The position numbers were made by a program, and so were the translations under genes. Below, one piece after another: positions 45,201-55,222 of a stretch of 64,000 bases of DNA; position 1 is the stretch's first letter; each line of letters opens with the position of its first letter. Origin of the DNA: Gerris lacustris (lineage: Eukaryota; Arthropoda; Insecta; Hemiptera; Gerridae); contig OX578276.1 of the NCBI GenBank assembly GCA_951217055.1, forward strand, positions 28,977,505 through 29,041,504, given 5' to 3'. The notes under the pieces were generated by a model, which ran no database searches, was not told the DNA's origin, and saw only the letters and a list, made by a program, of their open reading frames with translations.

Positions 45201-48200
45201 TATTTTTAAACCCACAGTGATATAATTAAAACTAGTGGTTTAATTAAAACCATTAGTGAGGTTATAAATATTTGTGAAAATGATAGATTTTTGTCAATTC
45301 CATAAGCAGTTCTTCTTTCAAATTAAATTAAATTATTACAACAAAAAAACAAATTATAACGTGCTAATATTAATATTAAATAAAAGTAACTAAATAATAA
45401 AAGTAAATAATAATAAACAATATAATCAGCTGGCTTCAGTAACTATCTTAAATATTTTTAAATTTTTTTGACTTGGTCAAAAATTATTTTTTCTAACTCG
45501 GGAGCAGGTACTTCTACCAAAATACGGTTTACCATTTAGTGATGGATAAAAATCCCTATTTGTGGTTTGTCCTGAAGTTTAGGTTGGCTGCAAATATCAG
45601 GCTATTAAAGTGAATTTTATAATTTACTAATTAGAGAGCAGATGGTGGCAGGTTCAATTCCAGGCAAAAGTGAATAAAAAATACAACTCGGTCATTGCAG
45701 TAACAGGCATTTAGTGCCTAGGGAGAGCCAACGTAAACATCCCTTTTTGGAGGAACCACAAATAGGATGGGATACAAAATTTTTTGGACAGGATACAACA
45801 GGAACTGTTATACGATTTTAATTTTTTAAGGTACAGAGCCCCCAAATTTAGAGCTGACATTAATTTTGCTAGTTTATCGCGATGTATGATTTGTGAACAA
45901 ATATACCAAAAAGTAATTGAAATCAGCCCAGTAGTTACATCAGTAGTTCCTCACATCTGCATGGACTACAGAGGATAAACAGACAAACCACATTTTGTTA
46001 ACTAAGGCCACCTTAAAATTGGTAAATCCATCAAAATCAATTTTTTCCACAATTACAATACCTTTTCTCTCTATATAATATACTCTATAGACTATGTATA
46101 TGAATAAGTAAATAATTTTTAAATTCTTATGATAGCTCTATCCTTGAAATATCAGTAGCAAATTAGTGACTATACTACCTCCAAAAGGTATGTTTAAAAA
46201 GAAATACAGTACAGTACTTGCTTAAAGTACTTACCAGTTGCCAATAAGTTTTGCTACCTTACATAATAAACCTAAGAGTATAACCTTACCAAACAATCTT
46301 CAAATATGTATGACCCAACAGAGTTAATAAGCTTTCAATCTAACATAAAATAATATATATGACATAATAATAGATAATGATATTATAATTATACTAGATA
46401 GTGAGTATACCATCTGAATTATTTACTTATATATCATTAATAGAAACTGAAGTTATGGTAAATTTGCAGCAGACAAATCAATAAGTTAGACTTTTCACAA
46501 TAAAATAATATTGTGAACCAATAAAGTTAGAAAGAGAGTATGATGTCTCTTAAGGGGGCAACACACCTTATGATTATCTACGCAGTTTATCAAGTGTGAC
46601 GACATGTCTGAGTGATAAACTGAGGTAACTGCGCAGTTTAGTCCGGTTCGATAAAAAGTTTGTGCATTCCCTCTTTTGCAATGATTTTGTAGATATTATT
46701 AGAAAACACTTAGAACAAAGTGAAGATAAATCGGACGGTGACGATATCCACACAGATAACTGCAGATAATCGTAAGGTGTGTAGCCCCCTTTAGACTAAA
46801 ATTTCATTAGTTAGAGCATTTTTTTTTCATATGTAAATTACTAGGTAACTCTGTAGTGCAATAGCCCACAGTTGCAGCGATGGGCGTCATGGGGTCAGTG
46901 CATCAAAATACTCCTGATTCTAAGACATCACCAAACATTAGCCCCTCCCACAAATAGCACATTACTCCTATCTTCAATTAAATGAACATATAATTTGTTA
47001 ATACTTTTCCCAAAGAAATAATTAAGGGAATTTCAATATCATTTAGGTATTATCACAATTAGGTCGGTCTAAAGGTGGGGATACACTAGAGCATTCGCCC
47101 TGAATGAGCATGTGTTTGCGCCATTTTGCTTAGATATGGACACGGCAAGCCGAACAGAAACGCATGCTCATTCAGGGCGAATGCTCTAGTGTATCCCCAC
47201 CTTTATAAACCATATAATACAAGGGTCTCTCCCCAGGCCCTGTGTCACCCATCATGATAGTAGCTTGAGTAGAAAAGAGGTCCAGCCCCTCACCATGATT
47301 GCACCACAAAGTCAATATTATCACAATCAGGAGGTAAATATTTTAGCTTTGAAAAAAATAAATAATTAAATTGTAGACAATTGTAAGCTGGTATGGGGTC
47401 TGCGGCAAATTTCCTAAATTGATTATTTAAAATTATGATAGTATATTCTCTTAATTATTATTATTATTATTAGTTAAACTATAAATTGGCTTTTGCTTAG
47501 ATCTAAACGCTAGCAATATTATTCTGGTACATTGGTAAGTGTTTATAAAAACATCCTACATAAAAAATATCAGCAAAAGTAAAAACTGTATGTGCATTAT
47601 GTGCACAATAATCGATTGTGCGTAAATGTTTATTTACTGTTTGTATTTCTTTCAAATTAAATGCATTCATTATTTTTAAAGCCAATACTTAAACTATTTA
47701 TTTTGTGAATAAAAATGATAAAACTTAATAATATTATGATAAATTAACTAAAATTAAATTTTGTATCATGAGTTTTCTTTCAATAATTAATTAAGAGTTA
47801 TCAAATTAATATAAGGATTAGTCAAATCACCAACTTTTCCATCAACCTTATTTTCCTGTCCCAACAAAAATTCTAAACTAGATATTCACACAAAACAGAT
47901 TTATCTTAATAACCGTTAAATTAGTGAAGTGATAACAAAATGTGTTTTATTTGATTAGTAGCAGCAAATAAATTACGTTATAGTTATAATCAAAGGTAAT
48001 AACACCAACACATTACACGTAAACTCATTACATTGTTATCTAAACAACAATGTAAATGAGTTAAAACAAACTAAATAAAAATATAATTAAATTAGATAAT
48101 ATCCAATCTCACAGGCTTTAAGATTTATTAAATTAATAAAATTTGGGATACTTAGATGCATTTTGACATGGTTAAAATGGATTTTAAAGTAGATAACATT

Positions 48201-50810
48201 CATTATCTAATAAGAAAATGATATATTAAAAACAGAAAATGAAAAAACAACAACAATTTTATAAGTTTAGTTAAAAGTACCCAAATAAATGATCAACCTT
48301 GATAAATGTATTTCTGTTTGAAGAGTAGATTTTTTTTTCTTTAAAAAAATTTCAAGTTTTGAAATTGATTAAATTTGAACGAGAAAGGTTTAAAATGCAT
48401 CAGGCTAAGAATAAGGAATACAGATTATAAGCATTGTTTAATCAAATACTGTTTAAATGAAAGGGACACAACTGTGGGGTTCTGGTTTGGGTTTGGTTCC
48501 AGATATACGACGGACCATAAATTTCAAGGTTATTTAATAAACCATACAGCCACATACTTTTATTTAGTTTGGAATGTAAGAAGAAAACTATTATACATTG
48601 TTTCTTGTTGGTTATACCTACCTTAATTAGATGAGCTTATACAAAAATATATATTTTTTTTTATAAAAACTTACTAAGGGAGTAAAAATGACTCTTTCGA
48701 GGAAGAATAATATTACTTAAAAATAGATTAATTCATATAATAAATGATTACCAGAAAATTATAATTATTAATTGGATTGAGTTTTAAGGCTAGTAGGTGT
48801 GACTGGATGGTATCCAGCCACATCTCCGCTTATATTATTGCTAAACGTTTCAAACTCGTAATTCAAAGGAAGCTTTGCGATGTAGTTCATACTTGGAATA
48901 CATATTTTAGAATAATTCCTGATAGCATTTCCCCAGACGGTTGGGTCATCGTTATATTTAAAAAAAGAGCCCCATTTATTAGATTTAAGCCAAGGAAGAG
49001 AATCGCCAGAGGGATTTTCAGAGTTGAGCTCCTCGATGACTGCGATAGTGTCACATCCACAGAAACGAGAAGGAGTGTAGACGTCTTGAACCACGTTATC
49101 GCCAAAGTAGAGGCATTTCGGATTTTCTTTATCAGTCAGTTTGGAGAAAAAATTAATCAGATCTTTCCAATTACCTTGACTGTATATATTTCCCCTTGCC
49201 AGATCTTGAGATTTGATAGGACTACTTTCGCTGAAACCATTCAGAGAAATAAACGGTAAATTACTGATGAAAAAGCCAGGCTTTCTTGCGTAGCATATGA
49301 CAATGTCGAACAGGTCTCTCCAATCTTCTCCAAGACAGTATTTTGCCGAGAAAGATGCAAAGTCTACATTTGATCCTGTCAATAAAAATGTGACTTTATT
49401 CTCACTTTTCAAATGTTTCAACCAGTCGATCACAGAGGGGTCACATTTAAGAGTGTAATCGGACTGGTTCATTTTCATATCGTGAAAGAACTTACTTTTT
49501 TCTGACTGATAATGCTCTCTCTTATAGGATTGAACAAGAGCTGCGAGAATGTCTTCACCTGCTTTGTAACTCTCCGAACGTTGTGCTTGCGATTCATCGG
49601 CGTAATCTACAATACGGGCGAACACCAGCGACGCAGAAATATCAAAAAAATCTAAAAGAGGGCGGAGTTCCGTTGCCAAAGGGCCGTTCCAAGTAGATAT
49701 CATATCGTCACAAAAACTATCCGTCACTTCCCATTTCTTAGCATCGCCATAAACAAGTTTGATTTCATCTTCACTCATTTCCTTAGTACCGTGACGAGCT
49801 TTTAAAATGGAGCCTTTCAAATTTACTTTTAAAATATTACCTTTCTTTAAGTCGAGTAAGAGACCTCGTTGAAGGAAATCCATGTCTGACTGCTGAAGAG
49901 GAGCTTTCAACCTATCTTGCGGATAGCCTCTGAATTCACACAGGTAGCTAACCAAAGCGTTATATTCCATCTGTATCAAGGGATTTAGTTTATATTCACA
50001 CAGAGTATTATCCAAATCGAAACCAATACAGTCGTAGTCGGAGATTCTGATGGCAGAATCACTCTTGGTTTCGTTCACCATTTTCACTGCGGATTGTACA
50101 CTTCGAAAATTAAAAACTTCACCTTGTTTCTTAGGCAATAATAAATTTGGCACGGAATTTGTTTTTACGCAATTGTTATAAAAAGAGGACACGGAAATAA
50201 AACGTCTAAAACACCTGCCGATATTATTGTTAAAAATAATAGATCCATTAAACCTAACGCTAAAATAGAACGGCACTTGATAAAACATGAATAAAAGAGT
50301 TAAGAGACCCGGTGTAGAACGCTAGTAGGTCGGAGCAGAGTAGCCGGAGAAACCGACCCAAGATTACACTCGGACTACGTAGATAAAAATAGTACAGATA
50401 AGAGGGAGAAATCACTTCCCCAAATTTTTGAGAAATTAATAGGGCTTACCGATTCGGGGATGTGCACATAACGGACTTGTCTTTCTCGCAGAAAAAATAT
50501 TTCATTGTGGAATTCGTTTCCTAAGACGTCCGTGTAAACTGCGTCGCTTAATGTTACGTTCATACATCTAAAAAAAAAAAACGTCAAACCAAAATAAAAA
50601 GCCTATTCTATGAATAATTTGATACAGCTAAATACACATAATTGGTTCAATCGCCTTGGAATCGTACCCGTCGACGTTATCAATGCGTCCATAAACAGAA
50701 GAATCGTCACGTAAATCTATTGTGGAATATTCTCCAACTAGGCCGCGGACCAGCGAATTTAACGAATTAAATGAGCAAAACACTTCTTTTTTGTTTAGAT
50801 TCCCAGCCAT
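33639..50810 (-). CDS. LSM10: U7 snRNA-associated Sm-like protein LSm10 (three exons, very large intron 2)
   Basis: LSm10 replaces SmD1 in the Sm ring of the U7 snRNP, which processes replication-dependent histone pre-mRNA 3' ends in the nucleus. Proposed exons are 50810-50668, 50567-50450 and 33782-33639, with phases 2, 0 and GT/AG at each junction: 405 nt, 134 aa plus TAA (human LSM10 is 123 aa). Sm1 is seen as STIDLRDDSSVYGRIDNVDG joined across intron 1 to CMNVTLSDAVYTD; Sm2 is RQVRYVHIPES. Human LSM10 has [20 protein letters not shown], then MNI, and RNVRYVHIPDD. Exon 3 gives LDINDTITRGIEML followed by a Lys/Arg-rich tail ending IAAMKKE; its start aligns with VNITSTIEQQL of human LSM10 and is in phase with exon 2. 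Exons 1 and 2 are near certain. Exon 3 is an inference from phase and similarity across a 16.7-kb intron. NT5DC1 lies inside that intron on the same strand. Confidence 0.8.
34252..35089. repeat. 838-bp foldback (long inverted repeat)
   Basis: Left arm (about 34252-34600) and right arm (about 34745-35089) are near-identical reverse complements with a spacer of roughly 140 bp. For example GATTGTGGGTCTTAAGGGAT at the left corresponds to ATCCCTTAAGACCCACAATC at the right, and TATTTCGACTCCCATTTGA to TCAAATGGGAGTCGAAATA. It would give a hairpin stem of about 345 bp if transcribed. It lies in LSM10 intron 2. Confidence 0.9.
35540..36784. mobile_element. hAT-type element (1,245 bp)
   Basis: Ends CAGAGACGGAACTAG and, reverse-complemented at the right, CAGTGCCGGAACTAG; 8-bp duplication TCAACAAG at 35532-35539 and 36785-36792. 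Internally, GAGGCCCGTGTGC occurs near both ends in direct orientation. A C run of about 22 (35588-35609) follows the left end. A LINE-tail-like repeat (about 35800-36000) is nested inside. There is no transposase frame. Confidence 0.88.
38265..38415. repeat. small inverted repeat
   Basis: CTTCCACAGCTGGAAGTATCTTCAGGG near 38267 is mirrored by CCCTGAAGATGCTTCCAGCAGTGGAAG near 38382 (gapped by one or two bases). Family not assigned. Confidence 0.6.
39371..39711. repeat. foldback with 31-bp perfect arms
   Basis: Arms at 39371-39401 and 39681-39711 are exact reverse complements over 31 bp (core CAATTGTGTCTTCAGGGGTG). The spacer is about 280 bp and includes TTCATCCCGAATTTGGGAC. Related motifs flank the Harbinger MITE at 10426-11499. 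Confidence 0.85.
39769..40167. repeat. foldback of about 400 bp
   Basis: Left arm (39769-39850) carries TCTATTAAGGACTTAAAAGGCTCAC, CGACCCATCCTTAGGTCATTC and TCAAG. The right arm (40093-40167) carries CTTGAGAATGACCTAAGGA, AGGGTC, GTGAGCCTTTTAACTT and TTAATAGAC. Similar in plan to the elements at 34252 and 39371, where TCG-type motifs precede ATTCTCAAG or ATTTTCAAG. Confidence 0.75.
40686..41015. mobile_element. MITE with long inverted repeats (330 bp)
   Basis: The ends match over more than 30 bp: left AGGCGGCAACACATGAAGAG then GAAATCCTC; right, reverse-complemented, AGGCGGCCACTCACGAAGAG then GAAATCCTTG. Flanks are TGA on the left and TAA on the right, close to a 3-bp PIF/Harbinger duplication that may have mutated. 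Confidence 0.75.
42240..42271. repeat. T homopolymer of about 31 bases
   Basis: A long uninterrupted T run in LSM10 intron 2. Exact length is doubtful in any assembly. Confidence 0.85.
42560..42910. mobile_element. TA-flanked MITE (351 bp)
   Basis: Ends TGAGGCGTTCCGAATAC and GTATTCGGAACGCCTCA are a perfect 17-bp inverted repeat with TA on both sides, consistent with a Tc1/mariner-type MITE. Inside, GAAGGGCGAACTC-type and GTTGAGTTCGCC-type motifs form further inverted and direct repeats, including ACGAAGGGCCAACTCCACAT at about 42740. Confidence 0.8.
43784..43860 (+). mobile_element. solo pogo/Tigger-like terminus
   Basis: After TA the sequence runs CAGTGGAAGCCTTCTTAACT, GGCTACCTTGGGACC and then TTAACAAATTGGCGGGTTA-like text. 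This resembles the Tigger/pogo end type CAGT-GACCTCCNTTAACT followed by GGGACC. The opposite end was not found. Confidence 0.4.
43988..44168. mobile_element. hAT MITE (181 bp)
   Basis: Ends CAGTGGCGTAGCTA and, at the right, TAGTTACGCCACTG; 8-bp duplication CAAAGTAG at 43980-43987 and 44169-44176. The body is GGGGGCCCCCC-rich with an A run. Fragments of the same type (AGTGGCATAACTAT followed by GGGCCC-rich sequence) occur inside the element at 52190-53793. Confidence 0.93.
44430..44692. repeat. foldback element with tRNA-like core, copy 2
   Basis: Homologous to 23794-24165. The arms are longer inward: 44518-44559 and the reverse complement of 44589-44630 agree at about 40 of 42 positions. The right arm contains a perfect box B, GGTTCAAGTCC, and the loop region carries TAAGTTGGTAAGAGCGCC, a good tRNA D-arm/box A. 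Because the B-box half is inverted and duplicated, the left arm carries its antisense (GGACTTGAACC). Confidence 0.8.
46553..46790. mobile_element. PIF/Harbinger-like MITE (238 bp)
   Basis: Ends AGGGGGCAACACACCTTA and TAAGGTGTGTAGCCCCCT; duplication TTA at 46550-46552 and 46791-46793. Subterminal TGATTATCTACGCAGTT is mirrored by AACTGCAGATAATC. Confidence 0.9.
47071..47204. mobile_element. MITE with nearly full-length inverted repeats (134 bp)
   Basis: Ends AAAGGTGGGGATACACTAGA and TCTAGTGTATCCCCACCTTT, with the repeat continuing through GCATTCGCCCTGAATGAGCATG to about 43 bp per arm. A target duplication could not be fixed (flanks TCT and ATA, or TAA and TTA), so the superfamily is open. Confidence 0.85.
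48768..50288 (-). CDS. NT5DC1: 5'-nucleotidase domain-containing protein 1-like, intronless
   Basis: A single uninterrupted frame of 506 aa of the HAD-superfamily cytosolic 5'-nucleotidase group; the natural substrate of NT5DC1 is not established. HAD motif I is DLDNTL (residues 91-96, with both Asp), preceded by ISDYDCIGF as in NT5DC1. Motif II is LLTGSNVDF (about 303), the motif III Lys region is CYARKPGFF (about 333) and motif IV is YFGDNVVQDV (about 395). The catalytic residues look intact. The ATG at 50288 adds about 79 residues before the conserved domain, Arg-rich with few acidic residues (for example GRCFRRFISVSS), which could be a mitochondrial presequence; an internal Met at residue 70 (50081) is the alternative start. 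It lies wholly inside LSM10 intron 2, same strand, starting 162 bp after LSM10 exon 2. Lack of introns amid long-intron neighbours suggests a retrogene or intron loss. Antisense open frames over it are shadows. Confidence 0.93.
   Translation of the reverse strand: MFYQVPFYFSVRFNGSIIFNNNIGRCFRRFISVSSFYNNCVKTNSVPNLLLPKKQGEVFNFRSVQSAVKMVNETKSDSAIRISDYDCIGFDLDNTLCEYKLNPLIQMEYNALVSYLCEFRGYPQDRLKAPLQQSDMDFLQRGLLLDLKKGNILKVNLKGSILKARHGTKEMSEDEIKLVYGDAKKWEVTDSFCDDMISTWNGPLATELRPLLDFFDISASLVFARIVDYADESQAQRSESYKAGEDILAALVQSYKREHYQSEKSKFFHDMKMNQSDYTLKCDPSVIDWLKHLKSENKVTFLLTGSNVDFASFSAKYCLGEDWRDLFDIVICYARKPGFFISNLPFISLNGFSESSPIKSQDLARGNIYSQGNWKDLINFFSKLTDKENPKCLYFGDNVVQDVYTPSRFCGCDTIAVIEELNSENPSGDSLPWLKSNKWGSFFKYNDDPTVWGNAIRNYSKICIPSMNYIAKLPLNYEFETFSNNISGDVAGYHPVTPTSLKTQSN
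50450..50567 (-). CDS. LSM10: LSM10 exon 2
   Basis: The acceptor is a T-run followed by TAG; the exon encodes CMNVTLSDAVYTDV through VRYVHIPES (residues 49-87) and ends at a TCG|GTAAGC donor in phase 0. If the donor were not used the frame would end 23 codons later without a Lys/Arg-rich tail. Confidence 0.88.
50668..50810 (-). CDS. LSM10: LSM10 exon 1
   Basis: Encodes residues 1-47 and two bases of codon 48. The donor is GG|GTACGA. Choosing this donor rather than reading on gives the conserved Sm1 continuation DNVDG-C-MNVTL across the intron, which fixes the boundary. Confidence 0.9.
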
Positions 50811-52100
50811 GAATTACAGCTCAATTACCAACACTAATTACAACAATAATAAGGTAACAATAATTAGATCGTGAATCCTTGTTTTTGTTTATGATAATAT
50901 AACAAGGTGCAGTTTACAATTTGCAGTTGCAGGTTGCAGTTTTGCAGTACACCTGAGCTTCGTTGTAACCTAAGTAAAATCGAAGTAAGGAAGTATTTTT
51001 AAAAGTAGACCGACAAATCTTAATTTACTCCCTAACCTTATGCGCATTATGAGCCCCTTCTTAGGGGCATAAAAAAAATTTCGACAATGAATTTTATGCT
51101 GACTTAGAGCATAAACCATATAATAATGTGATAGCGGTATTAGTGAATGACGGAAAAAAATAAAAATAATAATAGGTAAGACTGGTTTTGTCATACTTAA
51201 AATATATTTCAACTTTTAAGATAAAGTGAGTTTGTAGTGTGAATAAAGAAGAAGCAAATAAAAAACAAAACAAACTTTTTTTGTAATTTTTAGTATTAGA
51301 AGTAAATAATTTAGAATACTAAAATTTCAACCACAAATTATTAATGGTAAAAAGTGCACAATTCAAAATGTATACTAGTTATAAAATAAATAAATAAAAG
51401 TTACTTACTGAAACTGAAAGAGTAAAGAATTGACGGTTTGAGCTTTTCTCTATTTAGTTATTCATTAACTTCCTTGAATTGATATAAATCATTAATCTTA
51501 TCAAAGATCAAAATCAAGCACAATACACATTTTTTTAAAAATAGTACTTGAAGATTACGCCATATTGGATTGCAAAAAATACTAGACTATGGTGTATATA
51601 ATAATTTTAATTTTAAGGTTTGCCAACTACTGAAACGAAAAACTTAATATAACTCCCGCCGATTTTAGGAGAAAGTTGCGAAGTTATGCTTCATAATTAA
51701 TTTAGTCGTCCAGCTGTCATCAAAATGCAAGACTGTAAGTAACTCATTGCATTTATAAAAATATTTTTAATGTTATTCTTTATTATATGTTGATATTAAA
51801 TGCTTAAATGTTAAACAAGCTCTTCATATACAAGTATTTAAATGTTTTATTGTCACAACTTTATATTAAATTTTAATTTTACAAATATATGAGTACACCT
51901 AAATCTTATACTATAACTTGTGCAAACGTTTGATACTGTTTTTGAAGAATAGACATTTTAAATAAAGCAATAAGAGATTTAAATGCATAATAAATACAGA
52001 AACCTAGTAATCCTAGCACTTAACTAAATTAATTCGCTTAACCTTACTTTCATAACAATTTTAAATGTCAAATAGGAACCTGTAATCTTCTTTTCTTTTA
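50811..52100. other. intergenic upstream of LSM10; no gene recognised
   Basis: Contains the LSM10 promoter region (upstream of 50810) and a run of TGCAGTT-type short repeats at 50910-50950. On the plus strand an ATG at 51727 is followed by a strong donor-like ACT|GTAAGTAA, but no in-frame continuation was found with the nearest acceptor at 52103. Confidence 0.4.
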
Positions 52101-52103
52101 AGG

Positions 52104-52189
52104 TTGGTGTTGGTAGCCTCCGACATATTAAAAATCTTTCAATTCCAGAATGGAGAGATGTAGAAACTAATCCAGTTTTTGTAACACAT
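52104..52189 (+). pseudogene. exon-like frame interrupted by a hAT element
   Basis: After a good pyrimidine-rich acceptor (TCTTTTAAG) a frame reads VGVGSLRHIKNLSIPEWRDV, then ETNPVFVTH, up to the hAT insertion at 52190. Removing the element and one copy of its duplication continues the frame only eight more codons to a TAA near 53824. I do not recognise the sequence. No upstream partner exon was found in a compatible phase, so it may be a gene fragment or chance. Confidence 0.25.
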
Positions 52190-53793
52190 CAGGGCCGCCG
52201 ACAGGGGGGGGGGGGGGGGGGGGCAAGGGGGGCAAATGCCCAGGGGCCCGGGTCTCTAGGGGGCCCGGGCCTCCGGGGGACGGCTCTGGTTTTTTACAAT
52301 CAAAAAAGGCAAGATGGATATTGTAATTAGTGGCATAACTATGGGCCCGAATCGCGGGCGGACCCCGGTACCAAGGGGCCCCTAAATCCAAATAAAACAT
52401 GAAATTACTATATTTGTACCAATGTCGTTAGGGGCCCCTTTAGAGCATAATAAAATTTAACTTAAAATTATACTTATATACTATTGTAAAGGGGACCCCA
52501 TTCAGTTCTGAATGCAAATGTTTTTTTTTTTTTCTTTTCTCATCAATTTTTTTTGGCGTGAGGCCCCTATGCCCTAGCTAAGTTTGGGAGCGACAGGCTC
52601 GGGCCCCCTTGAGCCCCGGGCTTCCAGGGGCGGCTTTGGATTTTTAACAACTAAAAAGGCAAGATGGATATTGTTATTAGTGGCATAACTATAATAAGCC
52701 CGAATTGCGGGTGGGCCCCGGAGCCAAGGGGCCCCCGCATCTAAAAAAAAAAACTTGAAACTACAATCTTTGTACCAATGTCGGTAGAGGCCCCTTGAGA
52801 GCATAATAAAATCTAACTTGGAATTATACTTCTATACTATTGTAAGGGGACACCATTCAGTTCTGAACGCAAATGTTTTTTTTCTTTAAGATTGTTTTTT
52901 TTTTTTTTTGCGACGGCCCCTAATGACCTAGCTAAGTTTGGGAGGCAAAGTTGATTCACGCAATGGAAATTAAACAGACACAAATACAAACTTAACCAGC
53001 AGTACATATGTATTTGAAATCCGTCCCCACCAAACATCTTTTTTTTAGGACAAACTTGCCCTCAGAAATTCTTAAAACTCATCTTTTTGCTCTTAAATTT
53101 TAAAAAATTTTCCGGGGGAGAACCCCCGGACCCCCCGCCGTTATTTGTTCAAAGAGGCCCAGATGCTAAGTTCATCGCTAATTGTGAAGAACATAAAATT
53201 ATTCCTAATGTGTCATAAGTATGGAAGTTTGAACTTTAGTGTTTCATTTAGTTATGCACGTAGATTTTTATCTTATTCAATATGGTCGATGTTGATTTAT
53301 AGGAGAGAAACTGACAGACAAATCATATTGGCATACTGATATTAATATTTTTTCCTAGTTATGCAACTTTTGTATAAAAAGAAGATGCGTAACTTAATCA
53401 TTTTGATTTGTTTTTTCTTAATCTCACTATTTTAGCAAACAATTTATATTATGTTTTATTTTATATAATGTATTTTACAATGTGTAAAAGAAGGTTTTTT
53501 AATGATACAAAACCTACAAAACCTACTCAATTACCTGCTACAAAACTACTCAATTATGTGTTGTTTTTTGTTTTTTTTTAGCCCATCTTAGTTTAACATC
53601 AAAAATTGTCCCCACCAAACATCTTTTCCTCTAAGGACAAAGTTGCCCTCAGAAATCTTTAAAACCCATATTTTGGTAATTAAATTTTTAAAATTTTTCC
53701 GGGGGAGGACCCCCGACCCCCCCCCCCCTTTTTGTTCAAAGGGGCCCAGGTGCTAACTTGCCCAGGGGCCCGGAAATCCTCTCAGCGGCCCTG
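52190..53793. mobile_element. hAT-type element with internal duplications (1,604 bp)
   Basis: Ends CAGGGCCGCCGACAG and, reverse-complemented at the right, CAGGGCCGCTGAGAG; 8-bp duplication TAACACAT at 52182-52189 and 53794-53801. Two internal repeat pairs are visible: about 52255-52500 with 52610-52860 (AAGGCAAGATGGATATTGT, AGTGGCATAACTAT), and about 53020-53170 with 53605-53760 (CCCCACCAAACATCTTTT, TTTCCGGGGGAG, GTTCAAAG). A G run of about 18 follows the left end. No transposase; open frames inside are repeat by-products. Confidence 0.9.
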
Positions 53794-54898
53794 TAACACA
53801 TTCCATAACTTTTAAAACGGTTTAACTTAAAAAAGAAAATTTGTACTTGATTAGATCTATTTAACAGCGCTATTATAATAAGTATTATTTTAATAATACC
53901 CCCCCCCCTTAGCCCCCTAAATGTAGGGCTAAAAAGAAATTGTTGATGACCTTGCTATGTATCGCTGAAAAGCTCTCAAAGAGTATACTTTAAAAGTATT
54001 TGTTCTTAATTTTTAAGGAGAAGAAGCTGATAAGTATCTAAGTTGACAGTGTTGGGTCAGGAGAAAGTGCCAACATCACTTGACGGACAGAGAGTTGATT
54101 TCACAACTTTTTTGGACCACAGACTTGGGGGGGGGGGGTTACCACACAAGTGGTTTTTGGACAGATTTATCTTAGAAAAAGGTATCATTGGTGTTAATTT
54201 CAGCTCAATCGGCGAAATAGTTCAGAAATGATTCAGCATTAAAGTTTCATAGTAGATATTTTCAAAATGGCGGCAGATATCATAACGGAATTTAGTAGAA
54301 AAGTTTGTCTTGAAGGGAGGTATAATTTGTGCAAATTTCAGCACACCAGGAAAGTTCTTCAATTTTGTGAAATATTTACTGTTTCATCAAAATGGGATAA
54401 TGACATCACAAATTTATGATTGTCCGGGCAGCACAAGTACATGTTATAATCCAGGAGATGCGTGCAAAAAAGTGTCTGACTTACATCAAGCTAGAATTTT
54501 GTGTATAAGTTAATTTTTTGAGTTAACCTTTGAGAATATGTAGCACACCATATAGTAAATAGTCTTTATTTTTTAACTTTTCAACACATACAGCCACTCA
54601 AACATTGAGTGAATTTTAAACATTTTCCAAAAGTGCTTGTTTTTTTTAATCCTGAAGCCAAATGTTTTTTTTTGTATGAATGATAAGGACCAACTTTTAA
54701 GTAAAACTATTGTCCTATAATTTGCGACCAGTATGAGATTTATATTGTAAAAAGCTTCAGAGCTAAAGCTGTTTGAAGTTAGTGTGGTTTTTGGAGAAAT
54801 TAAGTAATACGTTTTTAGATAAAAGAAATTATAAGAATTATTTTTAACAAAGATGTATTCACACACAAACATTTATAAACTTAATAATATCTAATTAA

Positions 54899-54901
<3 letters not shown>

Positions 54902-54951
<50 letters not shown>
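54902..54951. repeat. (TA)n microsatellite of about 25 units
   Basis: Uninterrupted TA repeat, followed directly by the short hairpin GGAACGCAGCAGCGTTCC (54953-54970). Confidence 0.95.
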
Positions 54952-54953
<2 letters not shown>

Positions 54954-55222
54954 AACGCAGCAGCGTTCCGCCCCGCCAAGTCAAAAAGACAAAATTTCAC
55001 AAAAGCTGCCAGTGTATATATACTGTAGGTGACAAACTAGGGTTTTTGAGGGTCTGCAGCGAGGAATACGTACAAACACAAACTAAAAGCTTTTTTAATA
55101 TCTTTGAAGGCCGTGTCCTGTAGATCAAAATAAAAAATAAAAAGCCGAAATCGGTCAAGTAGAAGTAAAAATAGGTTTGAAAATGGTAGTTTTGATGACT
55201 TCTTATTCTTATTCATTTTACG

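Noticed and set aside
48777..49259. 160-codon open frame on the plus strand
   Set aside because: It is exactly antisense to the conserved 3' part of NT5DC1, whose motifs are unmistakable on the minus strand.
51727..51736. ATG plus GTAAGT donor as first exon of a plus-strand gene
   Set aside because: Joining to the 52104 acceptor gives a stop after six codons; the next AG also leads to an early stop.
54043..54231. Plus-strand frame of 62 codons
   Set aside because: It crosses a G run and contains the AATTTCAGCTCAATCGG phrase of a dispersed repeat; no homologue recognised.
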